Shown: positions 1 to 8,600 of the stretch, in pieces
Position numbering within the stretch: position 1 is the stretch's first letter
Layout of the letters: every line of letters starts with the position of its first letter
The notes under the pieces: generated by a model
Seen by the model: the letters and a program-made list of their open reading frames with translations, nothing else
Told to the model about the DNA's origin: nothing
The model's database searches: none
Source: JBAXXL01 sp038206725
GTDB lineage: Bacteria; Bacteroidota; Ignavibacteria; Kapaibacteriales; UBA2268
Direction: 5' to 3'
Assembly (NCBI GenBank): GCA_038206725.1
Contig: JBBRAO010000015.1
Coordinates: 1-64,000 of the forward strand
Length of the DNA stretch: 64,000 nt
Translations under genes and position numbers: made by a program

Positions 1-575
1 CTTGTGCGTTGATTGTAAAGAACATTTTTTTGTAATCAATTCACAACACGGCAGTCAGGGTTTAAGCGGCTGGTCAGATTGTAAAGAACATTTTTTTGTA
101 ATCAATTCACAACCGGATGAATTTTTTAGCGGTCGCTAATGTAATTGTAAAGAACATTTTTTTGTAATCAATTCACAACACATTATAATACTTGATATTG
201 CTAATGGCAATTGTAAAGAACATTTTTTTGTAATCAATTCACAACCATCTGTATGAGTTTTACCGCACTTAACGCATTGTAAAGAACATTTTTTTGTAAT
301 CAATTCACAACCAACTATTATCTGTGCTGGTTGTTGATTTTATTGTAAAGAACATTTTTTTGTAATCAATTCACAACTATTTGATGGCAAACTGTTTTGT
401 TATACAGATTGTAAAGAACATTTTTTTGTAATCAATTCACAACATAATACACTGCTAATACATCATCATCATCATTGTAAAGAACATTTTTTTGTAATCA
501 ATTCACAACCTCGCTTTCTAAATACAACGCTTCCACAGAATTGTAAAGAACATTTTTTTGTAATCAATTAATTAT
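1..575 (-). CRISPR. CRISPR array, probable type II-C repeat, left end outside the window
   Basis: Nine copies of a 36-base repeat start at 12, 78, 144, 210, 276, 342, 408, 474 and 540, an exact 66-base period, with eight complete 30-base spacers that all differ and a partial spacer at 1-11. Read on the minus strand the repeat begins GTTGTGAATTG and ends CTTTACAAT. This resembles type II-C repeats: Neisseria meningitidis repeats begin GTTGTA and end TACAAT, and Bacteroides repeats begin GTTGTGATTTG. The first eight copies look identical. The ninth (540-575) matches for 30 bases and then loses the outer six. No cas gene is in the window, so the subtype rests on repeat sequence and spacer length. 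Strand is called from repeat polarity; the position of the degenerate copy argues for acquisition at the left end. Confidence 0.95.
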
Positions 576-758
576 CAATCGCTTACGATTTTAATGCCAT
601 TTTGTATTGTACAAATAAAGAACAAAAATCTTCCCCCCCCGTCGTGATATAAAAACTTTTGTTTATGTTTCTTTAAAACGGACTATGCTATTATATAACA
701 ATTGGATAAGATTTATGTAATTTTATTCTATAATTTTCTTAACGTTATATTTGCCTTT
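576..758. other. CRISPR-flanking intergenic region with a partial repeat-like string
   Basis: This AT-rich stretch separates the array from the tyrS stop. ATTGTA (606-611) and AAAGAACA (617-624) both occur in the array repeat in the same order but with a different spacing, followed by a run of eight C at 633-640. It could be a decayed repeat or part of an anti-repeat; I see no clear tracrRNA hairpins or terminator and no gene. Confidence 0.35.
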
Positions 759-1967
759 TTATTTCAAAATCCATACAAATTTGCGTTTGCCTACTTTCAG
801 CAAATGCTTTTCGTCCAATTTGATTTCGAAAAACGGGTCGTCTATTTTTACGGAATCAATCGAAACACCGCCTTGTGTTATTAAACGGCGAGCTTCGTTT
901 TTCGATGGAGCGGTTTCGGTAGCAAGCATCGCGTCGAGCAATGTAATGGTATCGAGAGCCAAATTCATTTCCGGTACATCGTCGGGTATGTCTTTTTGCT
1001 TGAAAATCCGTTCAAATTCCTCAAGCGCTTCCCTTCCGGTTTGCTCATTATAATAAAGCGCCACAATAGCCATCGCCGCATTCACTTTAGCCGTTCTCGG
1101 GTGCATCGTGCCGTCTTTTAATCCTACCTCTACAGCTTTGCAGTCGCAATCGCTCGAAAATGCGCCGTAACGCATATAGCGGGCAATAAGTTCGTCGGGA
1201 ATGCTCATCACTTTGCCGAATATATCGCGCGGCGTATCGGTCAGAGCGATATAGTTATCCAGCGATTTGCTCATTTTATTTACACCGTCAGTACCTTCCA
1301 AAATCGGCATAGTCAAAATACATTGAGGGGATTTCCCGTAAGCTCGTTGAATTTCGCGTCCGCAAAGAAGATTAAATTTCTGGTCTGTGCCACCCAATTC
1401 CACATCGGCGTCAATGGCGAAGGAATCGTAAGCCTGTGCTAAAGGATACATCAATTCGTGCACACTGATTGGTGTGCCGGCTTTGAAACGTTTGCTGAAG
1501 TCGTCGCGTTCCAAAAGCTGAGCAACAGTATAATTTGCCGCTAAGCGAATCACATCGCTAAAGTTGAGTTTCCCCAACCATTCAGAATTGTAGCGAACGG
1601 ACAGGCGTTCCTTTGTCAATATCAAAGTCGCTTGTTCTAAGTAGCTTTGTCCGTTATTGCGAGTGTCTTCGATAGTCAATACGGGGCGGGTTTTTGATTT
1701 GCCGGTAGGGTCGCCGATCATCGCAGTGAAATCGCCGATAATCAAAATGGCGTGGTGTCCTAAATCTTGGAATTGACGCATTTTGTGCAATACCACCGCG
1801 TGACCTATATGCAAATCCGGTCGCGAAGGGTCAGCACCAAGTTTTACATTTATGGGTTTATTATGTTTTAATGAATATTCTAATTTTTTTACTAATTCGT
1901 CCTCGGGGATTAATTCTATTATTCCTTCGCGGATTATATCCATTTGCTCATTTATTGTCGGAAACAT
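759..1967 (-). CDS. tyrS: tyrosyl-tRNA synthetase
   Basis: Charges tRNA-Tyr with tyrosine in the cytoplasm. The 402-residue product has the class I signatures: HIGH at residues 53-56 in the context PDLHIGH, and KMSKS at 231-235. The LGGTDQKFN segment near residue 191 belongs to the tyrosine-binding Rossmann core. The last ~50 residues look like an S4 RNA-binding domain (SKNEARRLITQGGVSID). Length and the intact KMSKS match the TyrZ-like bacterial branch. The ATG at 1967 is preceded by a TAnnTTTG promoter core on the same strand (2007-2014), leaving a short leader. The upstream glycosyltransferase gene on the same strand ends 83 bases before it, so the two could be partly co-transcribed. Family assignment is firm. 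Confidence 0.97.
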   Translation of the reverse strand: MFPTINEQMDIIREGIIELIPEDELVKKLEYSLKHNKPINVKLGADPSRPDLHIGHAVVLHKMRQFQDLGHHAILIIGDFTAMIGDPTGKSKTRPVLTIEDTRNNGQSYLEQATLILTKERLSVRYNSEWLGKLNFSDVIRLAANYTVAQLLERDDFSKRFKAGTPISVHELMYPLAQAYDSFAIDADVELGGTDQKFNLLCGREIQRAYGKSPQCILTMPILEGTDGVNKMSKSLDNYIALTDTPRDIFGKVMSIPDELIARYMRYGAFSSDCDCKAVEVGLKDGTMHPRTAKVNAAMAIVALYYNEQTGREALEEFERIFKQKDIPDDVPEMNLALDTITLLDAMLATETAPSKNEARRLITQGGVSIDSVKIDDPFFEIKLDEKHLLKVGKRKFVWILK

Positions 1968-2006
1968 AAGTGATTTCTTTTTTCGTTTTTAAAAATTTAT
2001 AGACCA

Positions 2007-2014
2007 CAAATTTA
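2007..2014 (-). promoter_or_regulatory. TAnnTTTG promoter core for tyrS
   Basis: Minus strand reads TAAATTTG, matching the Bacteroidota -7 consensus, about 40 bases before the tyrS ATG. No convincing -33 element was seen. Confidence 0.5.
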
Positions 2015-2050
2015 ATAAAAATTTGTCAATTGGCGGTCAATTTAGCTGAG

Positions 2051-3199
2051 TTATTGCTTGTTAATTATTTTCTCTATGGTATCGTAAACTATTCTACCTC
2101 CGATATTCCAATTCAATCTTTCCTGAGATTCGCGGAAACTCGAACGGCACAAATCATTATATTTAGAGGTGTTGTTGAAAGTTTCGATTATATAATCCGC
2201 TATACCAACTATATCGTCGGTGTTTTCGAATTTCATACCGTTCACATTATTAATAACCACTTCGTCTAAACCACCGGTAGTGCTGGTAATAGCTGGTAAA
2301 CCAAAGGAATTGGCTTCGCATACGACGTGACCGAATGTTTCAAATTTAGAAAGCAATGTCAAAAATGAAGCTTGCTGAATCAAGTTTATGAAAACTTGGT
2401 TTTCGCTTTCAATTGATTTATTCAATTTGCCGTGAAAGTTTACATTTGGATTATTTATATGATATTTGTTTTCTGTACCTACTATATCCAATACAGCTTT
2501 GAAACCGCGTTTATTGATTTCGTTTATTACTTCTATGCTTTTGTCGGCGCCTTTGCCTTCCCATTTGTACCCTATAAAAAGCAGTTTTATTTCGTTACGC
2601 TGTTTAGTTTCAATTATCTTTTCAATCCTTTCGGATGTGTTTTCTATAAAATGATTAGCTCCGAAAGTCGCTATGTGGAATTTAGATTTATCAATTTTGT
2701 AATGGCGTGTGGCTTCAAGAGCATACCGACTGGAAAAGAATATAGCTTTCGCCTCGTCGAATGCTTTGCCTTCGGTATATCTGGCATTGTGGATTGTTTT
2801 TTTTGGTAAATCAGTATATTCTTCGTAATAATTCAATAAATTATCAAACACCGCATCGGTCCATATAAATTTTGGCTTATCGCTGTCGAGAAAAGCCAAT
2901 GATAAAGTGCCGAATGAGATCAAACCGTCAACATCTAAACTATTGACTCTTTCTTCAATACTTTCAGAAATCATTGATAAGACTTTCGGGTCGCGGCTAT
3001 ATTTATAACGAATGCCGAATAAATGCAATACTTTTTCTTTTACCTTGTAAAAATTCACGAAAAAGGGGATAGGTTCCGCTTTTATCGGAATTACAATTGC
3101 TCCACAATTGCGAAGCGATTGGATAATAAAAGTACTAACCCCCATAGGATTGGAGAGTTTCGAATGATCGAAAGGACTTTCTATAAAAGCTAATTTCAT
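2051..3199 (-). CDS. GT4-like glycosyltransferase
   Basis: Probably transfers a sugar from a nucleotide-sugar donor during cell-surface polysaccharide or glycolipid synthesis; acceptor and donor cannot be read from the sequence. About 382 residues with the two-Rossmann (GT-B) pattern. The C-terminal half has the group-1 sequence LLFIGYKWEGKGAD, a beta-strand series, and the retaining-GT motif FETFGHVVCEANSFGLPAI followed by GGLDEVV. A TTG codon six residues upstream (3217) is in frame, but the ATG at 3199 gives the natural start MKLAFIESPF and lies 32 bases downstream of a promoter core at 3232-3239. No partner sugar genes are adjacent; the neighbours are tRNA synthetases. A second GT4 gene lies at the right edge of the window. 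Confidence 0.85.
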   Translation of the reverse strand: MKLAFIESPFDHSKLSNPMGVSTFIIQSLRNCGAIVIPIKAEPIPFFVNFYKVKEKVLHLFGIRYKYSRDPKVLSMISESIEERVNSLDVDGLISFGTLSLAFLDSDKPKFIWTDAVFDNLLNYYEEYTDLPKKTIHNARYTEGKAFDEAKAIFFSSRYALEATRHYKIDKSKFHIATFGANHFIENTSERIEKIIETKQRNEIKLLFIGYKWEGKGADKSIEVINEINKRGFKAVLDIVGTENKYHINNPNVNFHGKLNKSIESENQVFINLIQQASFLTLLSKFETFGHVVCEANSFGLPAITSTTGGLDEVVINNVNGMKFENTDDIVGIADYIIETFNNTSKYNDLCRSSFRESQERLNWNIGGRIVYDTIEKIINKQ

Positions 3200-3231
3200 A
3201 GTTACATTTAATATCAAATTTATACAAAGTA

Positions 3232-3239
3232 CAAAATTA
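3232..3239 (-). promoter_or_regulatory. TAnnTTTG promoter core for the glycosyltransferase
   Basis: Minus strand reads TAATTTTG, 32 bases before the ATG at 3199. A second match (TAAATTTG) lies closer, at 3215-3222. Confidence 0.45.
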
Positions 3240-3313
3240 GCTATTATCTTTTAATAATATATCAATAAGGTCGTAAAAAACGGTTCAATCACAATTTAAA
3301 GAACTTTTTTTCT

Positions 3314-3321
3314 TATTTTTG
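3314..3321 (+). promoter_or_regulatory. TAnnTTTG promoter core for asnS
   Basis: TATTTTTG followed by TA, about 70 bases before the asnS ATG; same core as at 21277 and 30080. Confidence 0.5.
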
Positions 3322-3391
3322 TAAATGTATAATTTTCGAAAATTAAAATTATGCAAAATAATACGGACAAAAATATCAAAAAAGGTATATA

Positions 3392-4741
3392 ATGAAACGC
3401 TATCAATCTTATATTTATATTGAAAATATAAAAGATTACGCAGACCAAGAAGTTACTTTAAAGGGCTGGCTTTACAACAAGCGCGGCAAAGGTAAATTGC
3501 AGTTTTTAATTCTTCGCGACGGTACTGGAATTTGCCAATGCGTTGTTTTCCAAGCCAATGTATCGGAAAAAGATTTCGAATCGGCAAAATTATTGACCCA
3601 AGAATCTTCTTTCATAGTTAAGGGAAAAGTTGTTGCTTCCGACAAAGCACCCGGCGGGTTTGAATTGGACGTTACATCGCTTGAAGCCGTACAAATCGCT
3701 GAAGAATATCCGATTACACCAAAAGAACACGGTGATTCGTTTTTAATAGAGCACCGCCACTTATGGCTTCGCTCTTCACGCCAACACGCGATAATGCGCG
3801 TTCGCGCGGCGGTTCAAAAAGCTATCAGAGACTTTTTCGATGGGAATGGTTTCAAGTTGCTGGATTCTCCTATTTTGACACCAAACGCCTGCGAAGGTAC
3901 TTCCACACTTTTCGAAACTAAGTATTTCGATTTGGGTATGGCATATTTGTCGCAATCGGGTCAGCTATACGCCGAGGCTTCAGCTATGGCGATGGGTAAA
4001 GTTTATACTTTCGGTCCGGCATTCCGCGCGGAACGCTCAAAAACCCGCAAGCACTTAACCGAATTTTGGATGGTAGAGCCTGAGATGGCATATTTCGATA
4101 TAGAAGACGATATGGATTTGGCGGAGGATTTGACAGTATATATTGTTAAATATGTATTGAAAAATTGCCGGACGGAATTGGAAACTCTTGAGCGCGATAT
4201 AAGCAAATTGGAGAAAATCCAAGGGAATTTCCCCCGCTTGAGCTATACGGAAGCAGTTCAATGGCTCAATGACAACCACATTCCTCTAATCGTAAAAGAA
4301 GACAACCAAGATAAAGAGATTTTCCCATTCCCTTGGGGTGAGGATTTTGGTACAGTTCAAGAGGAAGCGATAATGGAGCAATTCGACCAACCTTGCTTTA
4401 TCTACAACTATCCAACAGAAATAAAAGCATTCTATATGAAACGCGACGATAAAGATCCGTCGGTTGTGCTGGCTATGGATATGTTAGGACCTGAGAAAGC
4501 GGGTGAATTAATCGGTGGAAGCCAACGCGAAGACGATTACGAGTTGCTTTTAGAACGCATCAAGCACCACGATTTACCGGTTGAAGATTTCCAATGGTAT
4601 TTGGATTTGCGTAAATATGGTTCTGTTCCGCACTCAGGATTTGGTATGGGATTGGAGCGTACTGTAAAATGGATTACAGGTGCGAAACACATTCGGGAGA
4701 CAATTCCTATGCCTCGTATGATACATAGAATTATACCATAA
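3392..4741 (+). CDS. asnS: asparaginyl-tRNA synthetase
   Basis: Charges tRNA-Asn directly with asparagine. The 449-residue product has an N-terminal OB-fold anticodon domain (about 15-105, starting VTLKGWLYNKRGKGKLQFL) and a class II catalytic core. Motif 2 is FRAERSKTRKHLTEFWMVEPE (about 211-231) and motif 3 is GFGMGLER (416-423). Having AsnS rather than AspS type is supported by the GGSQRE segment and by SVPHSGFGMG. It suggests the organism does not depend only on the Asp-tRNA(Asn) amidation route. It stands alone, with a strong terminator 30 bases after the stop. Confidence 0.97.
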   Translation: MKRYQSYIYIENIKDYADQEVTLKGWLYNKRGKGKLQFLILRDGTGICQCVVFQANVSEKDFESAKLLTQESSFIVKGKVVASDKAPGGFELDVTSLEAVQIAEEYPITPKEHGDSFLIEHRHLWLRSSRQHAIMRVRAAVQKAIRDFFDGNGFKLLDSPILTPNACEGTSTLFETKYFDLGMAYLSQSGQLYAEASAMAMGKVYTFGPAFRAERSKTRKHLTEFWMVEPEMAYFDIEDDMDLAEDLTVYIVKYVLKNCRTELETLERDISKLEKIQGNFPRLSYTEAVQWLNDNHIPLIVKEDNQDKEIFPFPWGEDFGTVQEEAIMEQFDQPCFIYNYPTEIKAFYMKRDDKDPSVVLAMDMLGPEKAGELIGGSQREDDYELLLERIKHHDLPVEDFQWYLDLRKYGSVPHSGFGMGLERTVKWITGAKHIRETIPMPRMIHRIIP

Positions 4742-4770
4742 AAAGCTAAGAAATTAGGCAAATTGTTTCA

Positions 4771-4797
4771 AAAGACGGGAAAAAACCGTCTTTTTTT
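4771..4797 (+). terminator. intrinsic terminator of asnS
   Basis: AAAGACGG (4771-4778) pairs perfectly with CCGTCTTT (4786-4793) across a seven-base A-rich loop and runs into a T tract ending at 4797. Confidence 0.9.
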
Positions 4798-4860
4798 GTA
4801 TATTTTGAAAAATAATTGAAATAAATCATTGTTATTTCAAAAATATGTTGTAATTATGTA

Positions 4861-4910
4861 TATGGAGTGATACCATTAATTAAAAAGTAGCTCCATACTC
4901 GTTTTTTTTT
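4861..4910 (+). promoter_or_regulatory. leader hairpin with T-run before the RRM gene
   Basis: TATGGAG (4861-4867) can pair with CTCCATA (4891-4897) over a 23-base AT-rich loop, followed after three bases by nine T (4902-4910). The T-run ends 17 bases before the RRM start codon. It looks like a weak terminator or attenuator in the leader, possibly a temperature- or self-controlled element; this is inference. Confidence 0.4.
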
Positions 4911-4927
4911 ACTATATTAAAGTATTT

Positions 4928-5236
4928 ATGAATATCTATGTAGGCAGTCTTCACTACGAAACAAGTGAAGCAAACTTAAAAGAACTCTTCGAAGAGTTCG
5001 GCGAAGTAACATCCGCTAAAATTATCACTGACAAAATGTCAGGAAGAAGCAAAGGATTTGGTTTTGTTGAAATGAATAATGACGCAGAAGCCAAAAAAGC
5101 AATTGAAGATCTTAATGGCGTTGAATTTGACGGCAGAACTATTACTGTTAACGAATCAATTGAAAGAAAAGATGCACCAAGAAGAGAATTTAGAAGAGAC
5201 GCTCCCAGACGCGATAATTTCCGTTCAGACCGCTAA
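4928..5236 (+). CDS. small RRM-type RNA-binding protein
   Basis: Binds single-stranded RNA through one RNA-recognition motif, probably as a cytoplasmic RNA chaperone of the Rbp type found in Bacteroidota and cyanobacteria. The 102-residue product has RNP2 (IYVGSL, residues 3-8) and RNP1 (KGFGFVEM, 42-49), both with their aromatic residues. A basic Arg/Asp-rich tail of about 20 residues (APRREFRRDAPRRDNF) replaces the glycine-rich tail of related proteins. It stands alone between two intrinsic terminators. The leader carries a hairpin and a T-run just before the start, so expression may be controlled after transcription begins. The specific RNA targets are unknown. Confidence 0.93.
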   Translation: MNIYVGSLHYETSEANLKELFEEFGEVTSAKIITDKMSGRSKGFGFVEMNNDAEAKKAIEDLNGVEFDGRTITVNESIERKDAPRREFRRDAPRRDNFRSDR

Positions 5237-5284
5237 TAATTATCTTTCGAAGTTATCTTTTAGTTAAAATCGAATATTAAAACC

Positions 5285-5312
5285 AAAGCAAGGAAGCAAT
5301 TCCTTGCTTTTT
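5285..5312 (+). terminator. intrinsic terminator of the RRM gene
   Basis: AAAGCAAGGAA (5285-5295) pairs with TTCCTTGCTTT (5300-5310), loop GCAA, then T's. Confidence 0.9.
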
Positions 5313-5673
5313 GTGTTTATAGGGGGTGGGGGAGTCAATCAAGATGTCAATCAAGATGATTGACATACAGGACGAGGTAGAACAAACGCCCCAATAAGTT
5401 TTTTTTCTCCTCAATTTAACACCCCTCCAAAACACCCGAAAGTCCGCCCAAACAAATACTCTTTTTGAAATAATTTCCAAAAAAACCTTCAGACTGTATA
5501 TATATAGGGGGCAAAGATTTAAGATTAACAAAAATTAATAAAATTAATTGTTTTTCATATTAAGATTATTTTGATTTTGATGTTTTTTTTTTTTGTTTAT
5601 TACAAATAAAATGTTTAATTTTACTATGAAATTTGTTAAAAAAATAATTTTTTAAAATTTTGGAATATTTATT
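5313..5673. other. gene-free region with a tandem 12-mer and palindrome
   Basis: GTCAATCAAGAT occurs twice in tandem (5334-5345, 5346-5357), and the second copy forms a 7-base-pair hairpin with GATTGAC (5358-5364). The remainder is AT-rich with long T runs leading to the next gene. No supportable gene is seen. Confidence 0.5.
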
Positions 5674-8600
5674 ATGAAAAGATCTATATTAAGTAGCATA
5701 GGATTCAAGGCAATAATTGCCGGTTTTGTGCTTATGTTAATTGGAAGTGTGGGTGCAAAAGCCTACTGCACTTTCATTAATGCCGAATATTATTATCAAT
5801 CGGATTATGCTATGTCCATTAATATCGTTAAATTCGAAAGCTCTGTAATCCAAAAGTGGGATACACCACGCGATAAAAGCGGTAATATAATAATGGGTGT
5901 AGTGCCTAATTATTATTATTACAAAGATATTGATGCTACCAACAAAGACATCAATGTCGAGAAAGATAAAGTTTATAAGCTCGAATGTTATGGCGGAGCT
6001 AATTCTTTAATGGCAGATTCACAAAACAAAATTGATGAATATGCAACAATCAACGGTTACTATTCTTTAGATTTCAAGGCTTATATTGATTTCAATCAAG
6101 ATAATAACTTTGATGAAGAAACTGAATTAGCCGGTCAATGGAATTCCACCGGAACCGGTTTTGGTGGTGTTTTTAATATTACTGTACCAAAAGACGCTAA
6201 ATCAGGTAAAACCACAATGCGTATCGTTAGTGAATATTATGCGTCCGATGGTAACTGGGGTAATGGTTTTGACGCTTGTAACGCGGCTTATGGCGAAGGA
6301 AGAGATTATGTTGTTAATGTGAAAGCCGGTTTTGACATCGGTATTAGCGCAATTACATCTCCAACTACACCTCTGTCCGCAGGTATTCAACCGGTAAAGG
6401 CAATGTTGAGAAACTATGCAACTTCTCCAATAACTTCTTGTACCATTAATTGGTCAGTTGACGCCGCTCCACAGACCGCTTATAAATGGACAGGAAATTT
6501 GGCTGCCGGCGCTTCTATTGAAGTAACATTGGGAACCTATAATTTCAAATCCAAAGGTGTATCGACAACTTATACTTTATTAGCCGCAACAGACAAACCA
6601 AACGGTCAAGACGATGGAAATTTAACAAACGATGCTTCACCAACCACACTCGTATCTATGCCTATCGGACCGGGTATATATTATGTTGGCGGTGCGTCTT
6701 ACGACTTCGCAACATTGAAACAATTAACAGATTTAGTGAACTCGACCGGAATTTCAGGTGATGGCGACTTTATAGTTAGAATTAGACCGGGTACCTATAC
6801 AGGACCATTTACAATGGATAATTTCAAACACGGTAATCTTAACTTCATATTTGAAAATGATCCCGCCAATCCGGGTACCGTTACTATAACCTCGGCGTCA
6901 ACCGCTTCGAATTATGTATGGTATTTGAACAATATTCCTAATGTAATAATCAGGAATTTGAAATTCACCGTAACCGACCCAAGCAATTTAGGCGGTAGAA
7001 TATTTATGATTCGCGGTAATGCCAACAACTATACATTTGAGAATAACACGTTCACCGGTTTGACAAACTTCCAACAAACTGTGTTTAAATACTCACATAT
7101 AGATTGCCAAGCAAGCCCTATGAATAACCATAAATATCTGACAAATATATTTAATAATGGATATTTGAGCTTAGCTTTAATTAATTCTCCAAGTAACTCA
7201 AGCGGATTGGAAATTAAAGAAAATACATTTAATTCATTTTCAAATCGTGCTATAAGAGTTGAAGGCATAGCAAATGGTGTTATCAACGCAAATATAATGG
7301 CGGCTTCAACAGTTCCTTCCGCAGGTGGTATTTTCGTTCAAAACGGTACGGTGATTACTAACAATACTATTACCGGTCTCGTTGGTGTAAATACATCAGC
7401 CGCGGGTATAACAGTTCTTGATGATGTAACAAGTTCTCCTGCTGAAATAACAGGTAACAGCATTTCAAATTCAACAGGAATTATCGGTATATCAGCTACA
7501 GGTATCGCCGGTGGTAATATCGTTAACAATACGATTACTCTGCTAAATAGCAATTTAACATCTGCCACAAGCGGTATTACTCTTACAAATCCTACGCTTG
7601 GCAACAAAAAAGTTATTATGTCCGAAAACTTAATTACTATGCAAAATGGTTATGGTTTTAATGTTACCAACTATCCAACAGATATCCTTAAGAATAGAAT
7701 CCAAGTTACTCTGGCAAGTTCCAAAGTTGAATTGAAGGGAATAAGCGCTGTCGGTTCAACAGGTATGATTTTGATGAATGAAATTATTAGTGGCGGTGAA
7801 GTATTTGACCTTGATAACAGTACATTTACTGTTGCATACAATTCGACATTAGCAACCGGTTCTTTGAACGCTATGACAATAGATAATGGAAGTAACAAAA
7901 TTTTCCGTAATCAAATTGTTAATAAAGGAACAGGCAACGCTTTTGCAATTAATACCAAAACTGCCGCAATGTTAGACGGAAACAATTATACATCCACAAC
8001 AGGAACATTGGGAACAATAGCCGGTGTAAGCTATACAAATCCTACACAAATGCTTCCTTATGATAAAAACGCTAGAAGTTTAGACCCCAAATACAAAAGC
8101 AATACTAACTTGATGATTAGCGAGTTCTTTGAAGATTTAGCATTCTATACACCTCTAACTAATGTAACTTGGCCTCAAGGATACCAAGCAGTTTATGAAG
8201 AAAATACAAAAGATGGTAAATTTAGAGACGGCACCTATTATGTTGGAGCTTTCAATATATTCCAAGTTGTTGACATATTGGCTTATACACCTGAATTGAT
8301 CGAATGTGCAGGCTCTGAAGATATGAGTTTGTATATCGCCGGAACAACAACATGTGGTTCGCAACCAAATTACCAATGGTTTAAAGATGGTACCCCAATC
8401 CCGGGTGCGACAGCTTACATTTTAAAATTACCTATTTTCGACTATACTGTAAGTGGAACTTACTCTTGCCGCGCTTCAATTCCTGGTGCCAAAACTAAAT
8501 ATACAGCAGGCATTCCGGTTTATGCAGTCACTATACCTTCAATTGTTAAACAACCTATGGAAGTAGTTAATGCTGTTGTTGGTAATAATTACAAATTTGA

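Noticed and set aside
12..575. Type VI-B (Cas13b) assignment of the array
   Set aside because: Plus-strand copies end CACAAC like VI-B repeats, but the GTTG start and the G-rich hairpin half are missing, and the minus-strand reading fits II-C better.
1..575. Self-targeting spacers
   Set aside because: Reading by eye I noticed no spacer matching the rest of the window, but this was not an exhaustive search.
5277..5531. An 84-codon minus-strand frame after the RRM gene
   Set aside because: It overlaps an intrinsic terminator and the tandem 12-mer region and resembles no family.
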